NCBI GenBank assembly: GCA_025354965.1
Contig: JANXLW010000371.1
Span: 1-5,583 of the forward strand
Source of the DNA: Betaproteobacteria bacterium
Lineage (GTDB): Bacteria; Pseudomonadota; Gammaproteobacteria; Burkholderiales; Burkholderiaceae_C
DNA: 5,583 bases
Reading direction: 5' to 3'
Below, piece after piece: positions 1 to 5,583 of this stretch; positions within the stretch are counted from its first letter, which is position 1; each line of letters starts with the position of its first letter. A model generated the notes under the pieces. It did no database searches. It was not told the DNA's origin and saw only the letters and a program-made list of their open reading frames with translations. The position numbers and the translations under genes are program-made.

Positions 1-424
1 CAAGTCCTTTGCGCGCGACGATGCGGTGCTGTTCACGCCGGTGGGTGATCTGAACCCGGGCTGGAACGCATCAGTGCGGCATCGCCTGGCAGCGCGCTAT
101 GGCTATCTTGCGCCGGAACTTTCAGTCCACGCCACTGACGCCGAGCTTCAGAGCATTCCCGGCACCCACACCCTGTGGCTGGAGTTGGTGGTGGCAGCGC
201 AGTTTGAGGCAGTCGTGCATCTGGATGATCTGTTGCTGCGGCGCACCCGTCTTGGCCTCCTGTTGTCACGAGGCGGGCTGGATCATCTGGTTCGCATCCG
301 CGCCCTGTGCGAGCCGCATCTGCCGTGGGACACGTTGCGCTGGGAAACAGAAATTTCACGCTACCGCGCCATCATTGCCGCACACTACAGTCTTCCTAAA
401 ACCTTGCGGGAGACCGCGCCATGA
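1..424 (+). CDS. GlpD-family FAD-dependent glycerol-3-phosphate (polyol-phosphate) dehydrogenase, C-terminal part
   Basis: The 5' end is cut by the window edge. The reading frame is open from base 2, so the GTG at 26 is not the real start, and 140 codons precede the TGA at 422-424. What is visible matches the C-terminal helical domain of the GlpD / glycerol-3-phosphate oxidase family: a polar helix followed by HLDDLLLRRTRLGL (bases 218-259), the family's acidic-plus-RRT/RxGL landmark, then a GW-like 'W..LRWETEISRY' tail. The FAD-binding Rossmann domain and the active site lie upstream, outside the window, so the substrate cannot be judged here. Family members oxidise sn-glycerol-3-phosphate or a related polyol phosphate (for example EryB on erythritol phosphate) at the membrane and pass electrons to quinone. 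The stop codon overlaps the kinase start (ATGA, 421-424), implying co-translation with a kinase that could supply its substrate. Family assignment is good; exact substrate is unknown. Confidence 0.82.
   Translation, partial: KSFARDDAVLFTPVGDLNPGWNASVRHRLAARYGYLAPELSVHATDAELQSIPGTHTLWLELVVAAQFEAVVHLDDLLLRRTRLGLLLSRGGLDHLVRIRALCEPHLPWDTLRWETEISRYRAIIAAHYSLPKTLRETAP
408..412 (+). promoter_or_regulatory. Ribosome binding site of the FGGY kinase gene
   Basis: GGGAG lies 8 nt before the ATG at 421, inside the last codons of the dehydrogenase gene. It supports the 421 start and, with the ATGA overlap, fits translational coupling of the two genes. Confidence 0.6.
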
Positions 425-1983
425 GCAAAACCTACCTGCTGGCCATCGACAACGGCACCCAGAGCGTGCGTGCCCTGCTATTCGATTTGCAAGGCAATTT
501 GGTAGACAAGGCGCAGGTCATGCTGACCAGCTACCAGTCACCGGAGCCGGGCTGGATGGAGAACGACCCCGAGGCGTTCTGGCAAGCCTTGTGCCAGGCC
601 TGCCAGCAGTTGTGGCGCATTAGCTCGGTGCCCAAAAGCGCGATTGCGGGAATGGTCGTTACGACCCAGCGCGGCACCACCATCGCACTCGACAAGCACG
701 GTCAACCCCTGCGCCCGGCCATGATCTGGCTGGACCAGCGGCGCGCCGACGACATTCCGAAACTGGCGTGGTGGTGGGAAGCTGCTTTTCGCGCTATCGG
801 CATGCGCAACACGGTGCGCTTTTTTCAACAGGAAGCCGAAGCCAACTGGATTGCGCAGCATCAACCAGAACTTTGGTCCAGGACGGATAAATTCCTGCTC
901 CTCTCCGGCTACCTGAACTACCGCTTCACCGGCCGTTTTGTCGACTCGGTGGCGTCCCAAGTGGGCTACGTACCGTTTGACTACAAAAAGGGTTGCTGGG
1001 CCGCCAGTCACGACTGGAAATGGCAAGCCATGCCGATCACTGCGGCCATGTTGCCGGAGCTGGTGCCTGCCGGCACGCTCATTGGCCAGGTGAGTGCCCA
1101 GGCAGCGCAGGACACCGGCATTCCGCAAGGGTTGACCGTCATCGCAGGCGCCGCCGACAAAGCCTGCGAAGTGATCGGCGCCGGTTGCCTGACGCCCGAC
1201 ATTGCCTGCCTGTCCTATGGCACCGCAGCCACCATCAACACTACCACGCCGCGCTATCTGGAAGCCACACCGTTTATCCCGCCCTATCAAGCCGCAGTGC
1301 CGGGCCACTACAACACCGAGATCCAGATCACGCGGGGCTTCTGGATGGTGAGTTGGTTCAAGGAACAATTTGGTCTGCACGAACAGCAGACCGCCCGGCA
1401 AAGCGGTGTCACGCCTGAGAGCCTTTTTGATGCGTTGGTGAGCAGCGTGCCGCCAGGTGCGCAAGGCCTGATGCTGCAACCGTTCTGGAACCCTGGCATC
1501 AAGGTGCCCGGCCCCGAGGCCAAGGGAGCCGTGATTGGTTTTGGCGATGTGCATACCCGGGCCCATCTGTACCGTGCCATTCTGGAAGGTCTGGCGTACG
1601 CTTTGCGCGAAGGCAAAGAGCGCATCGAGAAGCGTGGTGGGCAAGCCATCAGTCGGGTACGGGTCTCTGGCGGAGGTTCACAGAGCGATGCCGCCATGCA
1701 GATCACGGCCAACATTTTTAACCTGCCGTGCGAGCGGCCGCATCTGTATGAGACCAGTGGCCTGGGCGCTGCCATGCTGGCCGCCGTGGGCCTGCAGTTG
1801 CACCCCGACTTTGCTACCGCCATTTCGCAAATGACCCGTATCGGCCAGGTCTTTCTGCCGGAACCCCACCATGCCAACACCTATGAGCAGTTGTACCGCC
1901 GCGTCTATTGCCGCATGTACCAACGACTGCAACCTTTGTACCGGGACATACAGCAGATCACGGGTTATCCGGGAACAAGTTGA
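421..1983 (+). CDS. FGGY-family carbohydrate (polyol/sugar) kinase
   Basis: This 520-residue protein has the usual length for FGGY kinases (about 480-530), which transfer the ATP gamma-phosphate to a sugar or polyol in the cytoplasm. The N-terminal domain (about 1-255) opens with the phosphate-binding DNGTQS loop (D10-T13) and has TTQRGTT (81-87) and IWLDQRR (102-108). The presumed catalytic base is D246 in GAADKACEVIG. The C-terminal domain (about 257-470) has G369-E389, which closely fits the second FGGY signature (GAVIGF, seven residues, HLYRAILE), and the ADP-binding GGGSQSD (417-423). All core motifs are intact. Q83-R84 and W103 match glycerol kinase positions, but the Glu that follows QR in glycerol kinase is Gly85 here, so a substrate other than glycerol is likely. 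The gene overlaps the upstream GlpD-like gene by 4 bp, suggesting a kinase/dehydrogenase pathway for a polyol, as in the EryA/EryB arrangement. Calling it glycerol kinase or xylulokinase would overreach. Confidence 0.9.
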   Translation: MSKTYLLAIDNGTQSVRALLFDLQGNLVDKAQVMLTSYQSPEPGWMENDPEAFWQALCQACQQLWRISSVPKSAIAGMVVTTQRGTTIALDKHGQPLRPAMIWLDQRRADDIPKLAWWWEAAFRAIGMRNTVRFFQQEAEANWIAQHQPELWSRTDKFLLLSGYLNYRFTGRFVDSVASQVGYVPFDYKKGCWAASHDWKWQAMPITAAMLPELVPAGTLIGQVSAQAAQDTGIPQGLTVIAGAADKACEVIGAGCLTPDIACLSYGTAATINTTTPRYLEATPFIPPYQAAVPGHYNTEIQITRGFWMVSWFKEQFGLHEQQTARQSGVTPESLFDALVSSVPPGAQGLMLQPFWNPGIKVPGPEAKGAVIGFGDVHTRAHLYRAILEGLAYALREGKERIEKRGGQAISRVRVSGGGSQSDAAMQITANIFNLPCERPHLYETSGLGAAMLAAVGLQLHPDFATAISQMTRIGQVFLPEPHHANTYEQLYRRVYCRMYQRLQPLYRDIQQITGYPGTS

Positions 1984-2065
1984 GTGGGACACTGTGATCA
2001 ATAACCCTTAACCGTGCGAGTCTATTGCGCAAGGGTAAGAATCGACGGTCAATGGATTTTTCTGT

Positions 2066-2087
2066 TGTGCCGCTATCCAGCGGTGCA
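2066..2087 (+). promoter_or_regulatory. RNA hairpin in the leader of the CHRD gene
   Basis: Bases 2066-2074 pair with 2079-2087 around the loop ATCC. The stem has nine pairs: a five-pair GC-rich top (CCGCT/AGCGG), two G-U wobbles, then G-C and U-A. It is followed by a C-run rather than a T-run, so it is not an intrinsic terminator. It ends 20 nt before the Shine-Dalgarno sequence of the CHRD gene. It could be an mRNA-stabilising or regulatory leader element, but the function is inferred only. No convincing sigma-70 promoter was found in 1984-2120, although one is expected for this gene. Confidence 0.4.
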
Positions 2088-2107
2088 GTCCCCCCAACCC
2101 GATCCCT

Positions 2108-2114
2108 AGAGGAG
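2108..2114 (+). promoter_or_regulatory. Ribosome binding site of the CHRD-domain gene
   Basis: AGAGGAG sits 6 nt before the ATG at 2121. It decides the start: the same frame is open back to 2025, but an upstream start would bury the signal peptide behind about 32 hydrophilic residues and has no comparable ribosome binding site. Confidence 0.7.
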
Positions 2115-2120
2115 TTTTTC

Positions 2121-2549
2121 ATGTCTATTTTATCCAAGCTCTACAGCCACAAGTTGCCGGTGCTGGTCGCTACCCTGGCGCTCGCAGCAGGTGCAGCACA
2201 TGCCGTGGACGTTGCCGTCAAACTGAGTGGCGACGCTGAAGTACCGCCGGTGAGTACCGCCGCTTCCGGCACGGGTTCAATCACCGTGGCAGCCGACAAG
2301 TCTGTCAGCGGCATGGTCATGACCAATGGCGTAGCCGGCTCGATGGCTCACATTCACATGGCCGCAGCCGGCAAGAACGGCGGCGTGATCATTCCCCTCA
2401 CCAACCAGGGCGATGGCCATTGGGGAGTTCAGGACGGCGCCAAACTGACCGACGCGCAGTACGAAGCTTTCAAGGCCGGCGAGCTGTACGTCAACGTGCA
2501 CAGCGCAGCTCATCCAGGCGGAGAAATCCGGGCGCAAATCAAGCCCTGA
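2121..2549 (+). CDS. Exported CHRD-domain protein
   Basis: The 142-residue product begins with a clear Sec signal peptide: basic start with K6, H10 and K11, hydrophobic core 12-26, and an AHA cleavage motif ending at A28 before VDVAV. The mature part of about 114 residues is a single CHRD domain, the fold first named from chordin. Its landmarks are LSGDAEVPP (35-43), the AHIH motif (76-79), and LYVNVHS with HPGGEIRAQI (122-140). It is probably periplasmic or secreted. Bacterial CHRD proteins are common but mostly without an assigned function. The clustered histidines (77, 79, 127, 131) could suggest metal binding, but that is inference. The gene stands alone, with 137 bp before it and 103 bp after it, so it probably has its own promoter and is not part of the kinase operon. 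Confidence 0.88.
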   Translation: MSILSKLYSHKLPVLVATLALAAGAAHAVDVAVKLSGDAEVPPVSTAASGTGSITVAADKSVSGMVMTNGVAGSMAHIHMAAAGKNGGVIIPLTNQGDGHWGVQDGAKLTDAQYEAFKAGELYVNVHSAAHPGGEIRAQIKP

Positions 2550-2637
2550 AATTTGCACCGCCGCTAGCTCGGCGCGGCGCGGCTGGGCTGGTCCGGGAGT
2601 TGTCATTGTTGCGCCAGCCGACTGACACACAGACCGC

Positions 2638-2644
2638 AAAGGAG
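2638..2644 (+). promoter_or_regulatory. Ribosome binding site of the VOC-family gene
   Basis: AAAGGAG lies 8 nt before the ATG at 2653. An in-frame GTG at 2644 overlaps this site and so is not the likely start. Confidence 0.7.
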
Positions 2645-2652
2645 TGCTGGAA

Positions 2653-3045
2653 ATGAAGCTTTCGAACAGTCAGGTCACGGTCATGCTACCGGTCAAGGAC
2701 ATGGCACGTGCGCGCAGCTTTTACGAACAGCAACTCGCTCTGGTGCCGCAGGGAGAGAAGCCGGACGGCAAGTTCATCTATCACTGTGGCGGCACCGAGA
2801 TTGCCTTGTTTCCACGAGCCGCCGGCACCAAAGCCGAGCACACGGCCATCAGCTTCAAGGTCGACGATATCCGCTCTGCCATCCTTGAGCTTGAGGGACG
2901 TGGCGTCATATTCGCCGACTATGACCTGCCGGGCCTGCAAACGGTGCAGCATGTGTGCGTGCTTGGGTCGGAGAAAGCGGCCTGGTTTCTGGATCCGGAA
3001 AGCAATATTTTGTGCCTGCACGAGGACATACAGGAGAGATCCTGA
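2653..3045 (+). CDS. VOC-superfamily (glyoxalase/bleomycin resistance/dioxygenase fold) protein
   Basis: This is a 130-residue cytoplasmic protein, the usual length for a single-chain VOC protein made of two beta-alpha-beta-beta-beta modules. Module one begins VTVMLPVKDMARARSFYEQQL (8-28), the typical strand, 'V.D..rA..FY...L' helix and turn, and continues to GTEIALFP (47-54). Module two starts at HTAISFKVDDIRSAILELEGRG (63-84) and ends with AAWFLDPESNILCLHE (109-124), the family's DP.gN hallmark. VOC proteins include lyases, isomerases, dioxygenases and antibiotic-binding proteins, so the reaction cannot be named from sequence alone. Possible metal-facing positions are Q7/T9 in the first strand and H123/E124 in the last. 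It lies 103 bp after the CHRD gene and has its own ribosome binding site. No terminator with a T-run was seen on either side. Confidence 0.85.
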   Translation: MKLSNSQVTVMLPVKDMARARSFYEQQLALVPQGEKPDGKFIYHCGGTEIALFPRAAGTKAEHTAISFKVDDIRSAILELEGRGVIFADYDLPGLQTVQHVCVLGSEKAAWFLDPESNILCLHEDIQERS

Positions 3046-3105
3046 ACGGCACTTGGGTGCGCAAGCACAGCGCGAGGCAACGTGCATGCTGCCATCCGTT
3101 TGTCT

Positions 3106-3111
3106 TAGAAT
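3106..3111 (+). promoter_or_regulatory. Possible sigma-70 -10 element upstream of the cupin gene
   Basis: TAGAAT matches the TATAAT consensus at five of six positions and sits in an AT-richer patch about 35 bp before the cupin ATG. No good -35 box occurs at 16-18 bp spacing, so the call is tentative. If correct, transcription would start near 3118 and drive both the cupin and the phospholipase-like gene. Confidence 0.3.
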
Positions 3112-3133
3112 TCCCGAACAGTTCAAGAACATC

Positions 3134-3143
3134 GGGGTACCCC
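3134..3143. repeat. Perfect 10-bp palindrome just before the cupin start codon
   Basis: GGGGTACCCC is self-complementary and ends three bases before the ATG at 3147. Its GGGG half is the only purine stretch in ribosome-binding position. As RNA it could not form a stable hairpin alone because it has no loop. As DNA it could be a small operator site, but that is speculative. Confidence 0.35.
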
Positions 3144-3146
3144 ATC

Positions 3147-3476
3147 ATGGCCATTTTGCACGCCCTCTCAGGTCAGCCCATTGATATTCATCCTGTCAGT
3201 GACGACCTGCACGGTGCGCGAACTGTCGCCTTGTTCAAGACCGATGAACTCGAAGTTATTCGCCTAGTGCTGGCCGCTGGAAAAGTCTTCCCACCGCACC
3301 GCGTCGCTGGCGAAGTCACGATTCAATGCATCCGGGGCAAGATCGAGATCAATTGCGAAGGCAGCGCGCAGGTGCTGCGCGCCGGGCAACTGATGTACCT
3401 TTCGGGCAGCGTCCAACACAGCGTACTGGGGCTGGAAGATGCGTGTGCACTGCTGACTGTGGTGCTGCGAAAGTAG
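3147..3476 (+). CDS. Small single-domain cupin protein
   Basis: The 109-residue product is one cupin beta-barrel, probably cytoplasmic. The frame is open back to 2955, but 3147 is the only ATG that begins a sensible N-terminus; upstream sequence overlaps the VOC gene and does not look coding. Cupin motif 1 is at G45 to G64, with G45-X5-H51 spacing and then GEVTIQCIRG. Motif 2 is LRAGQLMYLSGSVQHSV (77-93) with its conserved His at H91. The second histidine of the usual HXH pair is replaced by V53 and the Glu position is shifted (E56) or replaced by Q60, so the metal site is reduced or altered. Similar tiny cupins have no settled function; binding of a small molecule, a regulatory role or a weak isomerase/oxygenase activity are all open. 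It ends 16 bp before the phospholipase-like gene and is probably co-transcribed with it. Confidence 0.82.
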   Translation: MAILHALSGQPIDIHPVSDDLHGARTVALFKTDELEVIRLVLAAGKVFPPHRVAGEVTIQCIRGKIEINCEGSAQVLRAGQLMYLSGSVQHSVLGLEDACALLTVVLRK

Positions 3477-3492
3477 CTCCTCTCCTTTTCAA

Positions 3493-4848
3493 ATGAAACA
3501 ATTCACTGTGAACCTGACCCTGGTCGGACTGCTCGGTCTGGTTGCGGGTAACGCCGTCGCCTGGAGCAACCATACTTATGCGGCCTATCGCACGTTTGAA
3601 AAAATGCCGGAGGTAGTCAGCGCAGCATCGGTCACGGTAGAGCCGCTGGAAGCCTTTTTGAGGGCGCAGGAGAAGTCCATTGAAGCCCTGCTGACGAGCC
3701 AGGAAGTGTGGGCCAAGGCGCATCTGGAAGTTTATCCGCCGCGTCCTGCGGCGCTTGCCTTCAAGGCTGACACGGCGCAAACCGACGCAGCCCGGCGCCT
3801 GGCATTTCTGATGGCGTTACGGGTGGCGCCCAATGCCAGGTTGGCGCTTTACCTGCAGCCTGATCCCTGGAGCCCGGCACCTGACGCGGCAAAATTGATT
3901 GCGCATTCGGCGGTCGATACGCTGCCCGAGCAAACCAACTCGAACTACCGTTTTGTCGGACTCAAGGCCGGCGATCAGGTCGCGCCACTGGCGGTGCTGG
4001 CGTCCGCCTCCGACGAGCCCGACTATGGCCTGGATATCAATCTTTGGTCAGACAGTCCTTCTGAGTGGGGCAAGATCTACGGCTTTGAGACACTACCCTT
4101 CGGTAACCCGGCGCTCTACTTCTCGACCCAGGCGCCCTTTCACATGGGCTTCTATCACGAAGACCGAATCATTTATCTGGCGGCACCGTTTCTCAAGAAG
4201 ACTTTTCCCCTGCTTCGCATTCACCAGTACAGCAGCCTTGCCACGCTGGCTTTCAAAACTGGTCATGCCTATTGGGGTTGGCGCTTCACCGGGCTGGCAC
4301 TGCACTATGTGCAGGATTTGACGCAGCCGTACCACGCCAGCCTGTCACCGGGGAACTCATCGGTCAAGCTGATCGGCATCAACCTGCTGGCGATGGCCGG
4401 GTTTCCGAGAATGAAGGACGAGATGATCGTGTTGCTTTCGAATCGCCATCTGGCACTGGAGAAATACCAGAATCAGCTGATCTACAACGCGGCACAGGCC
4501 AGGCACGAAACCATGCTGGAGCAGTCACTGCGCAGCAGCGACAAAGACGCCAGCTACCCCACTTGGTCCGATTTGTACGCCCGCGATGTCGTCAGTCGTC
4601 AGTCCTACACGCTGGGCAACAAGTTGACCGAGCTACTGGTGGAAACCTTGCCGACCGGTTATGTTTCAGACCCTGCATTCGATTTTGGCGTGAAGGAGTC
4701 AGGCATCGATCTGGTGGCTGAACTCACAAAGCAGGACGCCAGCAAACGCGCCAGGCTGGACAGCGCCCTTGCCGAATTGCTGGGCAATTTTGGCGCCCAT
4801 AGCCGCAACGTGGTGCGCGGCATTCTGAAGGCCAGTTCGGCGCCCTAG
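3493..4848 (+). CDS. Exported protein resembling zinc-dependent phospholipase C / S1-P1 nuclease superfamily
   Basis: The 451-residue product has a Sec signal peptide (hydrophobic core about 8-20, AVA cleavage motif at 21-23), leaving Trp24 as the mature N-terminus in WSNH. Known family trait: in Bacillus cereus phospholipase C and P1 nuclease the exposed N-terminal Trp itself binds zinc. Other ligand-like positions follow in the right order: H27, an Asp cluster at SDEPDYGLD (D174, D177, D181), H217 or H222 in PFHMGFYHED, then H271-YVQ-D275-LTQPY-H281, whose HxxxDxxxxxH spacing equals that of P1 nuclease (H116, D120, H126), and H319-LAL-E323, matching the HxxxE of phospholipase C. The protein is much longer than phospholipase C (about 245 mature residues), mainly from an insert at about 30-170. 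It likely hydrolyses a phosphodiester in the periplasm or outside the cell, but lipid versus nucleic acid substrate is undecided. No Shine-Dalgarno sequence precedes the ATG; the upstream stretch is pyrimidine-rich. The final stretch (about 325-451) is helical and unassigned. Confidence 0.68.
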   Translation: MKQFTVNLTLVGLLGLVAGNAVAWSNHTYAAYRTFEKMPEVVSAASVTVEPLEAFLRAQEKSIEALLTSQEVWAKAHLEVYPPRPAALAFKADTAQTDAARRLAFLMALRVAPNARLALYLQPDPWSPAPDAAKLIAHSAVDTLPEQTNSNYRFVGLKAGDQVAPLAVLASASDEPDYGLDINLWSDSPSEWGKIYGFETLPFGNPALYFSTQAPFHMGFYHEDRIIYLAAPFLKKTFPLLRIHQYSSLATLAFKTGHAYWGWRFTGLALHYVQDLTQPYHASLSPGNSSVKLIGINLLAMAGFPRMKDEMIVLLSNRHLALEKYQNQLIYNAAQARHETMLEQSLRSSDKDASYPTWSDLYARDVVSRQSYTLGNKLTELLVETLPTGYVSDPAFDFGVKESGIDLVAELTKQDASKRARLDSALAELLGNFGAHSRNVVRGILKASSAP

Positions 4849-5583
4849 TCAGCCCCAGATGACCGAGCGCATCGAGATTGACGCCGCCTGAAAACTCGCG
4901 TTGAAAAACTGCGGCGCCTCATTTGCAGCAACCGCTGCGGCGCAATACAGCAGCGGCAAGAAATGTTCATGACTGGGATGCGACTGCTGCGCCATCACGC
5001 CGAGCTGTTGAAAATCCTGCAATGCGGCGAAGTTGCCTTGCACTAAATAGTCGGCTATGGTCTTGTCGAATTCAGTCGCCCACGGGTAGACCTCGTTCGA
5101 TGCGGCATTCATCTTCAGGGCGCGCAGGTTGTGCACCATGTTGCCACTGCCCACAATCAGCACGCCACGCTCGCGCAAATTCTTGAGCTGCTGGCCCAGC
5201 GCGTAGTGCTCGGCCGGGGGGCGGCTGTAGTCCATGCTGAGCTGAATCACCGGAATATCGGCGTTCGCAAACATCGGTTTCAGAACTGACCAGGCGCCAT
5301 GGTCAAGACCCCAGTCCTGCAAATCCAGTGACACCGGCCTGGCGCTGCCGGGCTGACGCAACTGGTGAGCGATTTCCTGTGCCGCTTGGGGAAATCCTGG
5401 TGCCGGGTACTGTTGATCAAACAGCGCTTTCGGGAAGCCGCCAAAATCATGAATCGTTTTCGGTTGCTCCATGGCGGTCAGCCACCACCCCTGGGTGAGC
5501 CAGTGAGCCGAGACACACACGATGAGCTGTGGAGTGGGCCACCTGACACCGAATGCACGGCCCAAGACCTGCCAACTGCGGCG
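4849..5583 (-). CDS. ygiD: DODA-type (YgiD/LigB) extradiol ring-cleavage dioxygenase, N-terminus outside window
   Basis: 244 codons are visible before the TGA at 4851-4849. The frame stays open to the window edge, and the residues RRSWQVLG before the TTG at 5565 align with the TRSWQKLG stretch of E. coli YgiD, so the TTG is internal and about 25 N-terminal residues are missing. They would include the first metal-binding His (GHGSP in the family). Present are VSAHW (metal His, fragment residue 27), TIHDFGGFP (43-51), DHGAW (94-98), SGNMVHNLR, and HPSHEHFLPLLY, whose H207 is the third metal ligand. The end ISMRSVIWG matches the YgiD terminus. Family members are cytoplasmic metalloenzymes that open catechol rings; E. 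coli YgiD acts on DOPA at the 4,5 position. The physiological substrate here is unknown. It is convergent with the phospholipase-like gene, with no base between the two stop codons. The symbol is by similarity. Confidence 0.9.
   Translation of the reverse strand, partial: RRSWQVLGRAFGVRWPTPQLIVCVSAHWLTQGWWLTAMEQPKTIHDFGGFPKALFDQQYPAPGFPQAAQEIAHQLRQPGSARPVSLDLQDWGLDHGAWSVLKPMFANADIPVIQLSMDYSRPPAEHYALGQQLKNLRERGVLIVGSGNMVHNLRALKMNAASNEVYPWATEFDKTIADYLVQGNFAALQDFQQLGVMAQQSHPSHEHFLPLLYCAAAVAANEAPQFFNASFQAASISMRSVIWG

Noticed and set aside
538..1644. Long antisense open frame (368 codons) opposite the FGGY kinase
   Set aside because: Its translation shows no recognisable domain and lies wholly inside a gene with intact family motifs; it is a shadow of high-GC codon use.
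1980..2008. TTGAGT as a -35 box for the CHRD gene
   Set aside because: No -10-like hexamer occurs at 16-18 bp spacing; the candidates there are TAACCC-like.
2004..2036. Inverted repeat ACCCT...AGGGT with inner TGCG/CGCA after the kinase gene, as a terminator
   Set aside because: The stem is short and bulged and no T-run follows, so a terminator call is not supported.
3057..3068. GTGC-GCAA-GCAC mini-hairpin after the VOC gene
   Set aside because: Only four base pairs with a GNRA-type loop and no T-run; such stems are expected by chance.
3349..3780. Antisense open frame across the cupin/phospholipase-like junction
   Set aside because: Arg-rich low-complexity product with no motif, overlapping two well-supported genes on the other strand.
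5563..5565. TTG at the right edge as the start of the dioxygenase
   Set aside because: Residues upstream of it still align with YgiD, and the first metal-binding region is missing, so the real start is outside the window.

Overview
The window looks like chromosomal DNA from a moderately high-GC Gram-negative bacterium. The codon use, the A/T-rich '-10' patch before the cupin gene, and the protein types (GlpD-like oxidoreductase, YgiD/LigB-type dioxygenase, CHRD protein) suggest a betaproteobacterium, possibly Burkholderiales/Comamonadaceae. This placement is an impression from sequence style, not a database result.

Layout, left to right. (1) Bases 1-1983, + strand: the C-terminal part of a GlpD-family FAD-dependent polyol-phosphate dehydrogenase, then a complete FGGY-family carbohydrate kinase. 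Their stop and start codons overlap (ATGA), so they form a translationally coupled pair. The kinase would phosphorylate a polyol or sugar and the dehydrogenase would oxidise the phosphate. The kinase keeps the FGGY catalytic machinery but lacks the Glu of the glycerol kinase 'QRE' substrate motif, so glycerol is not a safe assumption. (2) Bases 2121-2549: a small exported CHRD-domain protein behind a 137-bp leader that contains a clear RNA hairpin. (3) Bases 2653-3045: a small VOC/glyoxalase-fold protein. (4) Bases 3147-4848: a small single-domain cupin, followed 16 bp later by a 451-residue exported protein. The exported protein carries the zinc-ligand pattern of the zinc-dependent phospholipase C / S1-P1 nuclease superfamily: a mature N-terminal Trp, HxxxDxxxxxH and HxxxE. 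(5) Bases 4849-5583, - strand: a DODA-type (YgiD/LigB) extradiol dioxygenase whose N-terminus lies beyond the right edge. Its stop codon directly abuts that of the phospholipase-like gene.

Only two functional groupings have support from layout: the dehydrogenase/kinase pair, and possibly the cupin/phospholipase-like pair. The CHRD, VOC and dioxygenase genes look like independent neighbours. No RNA genes, CRISPR arrays, insertion sequences or integrase-type genes were seen. The most interesting item is the exported zinc-hydrolase-like protein at 3493-4848. No complete, obviously novel multi-gene system is visible.
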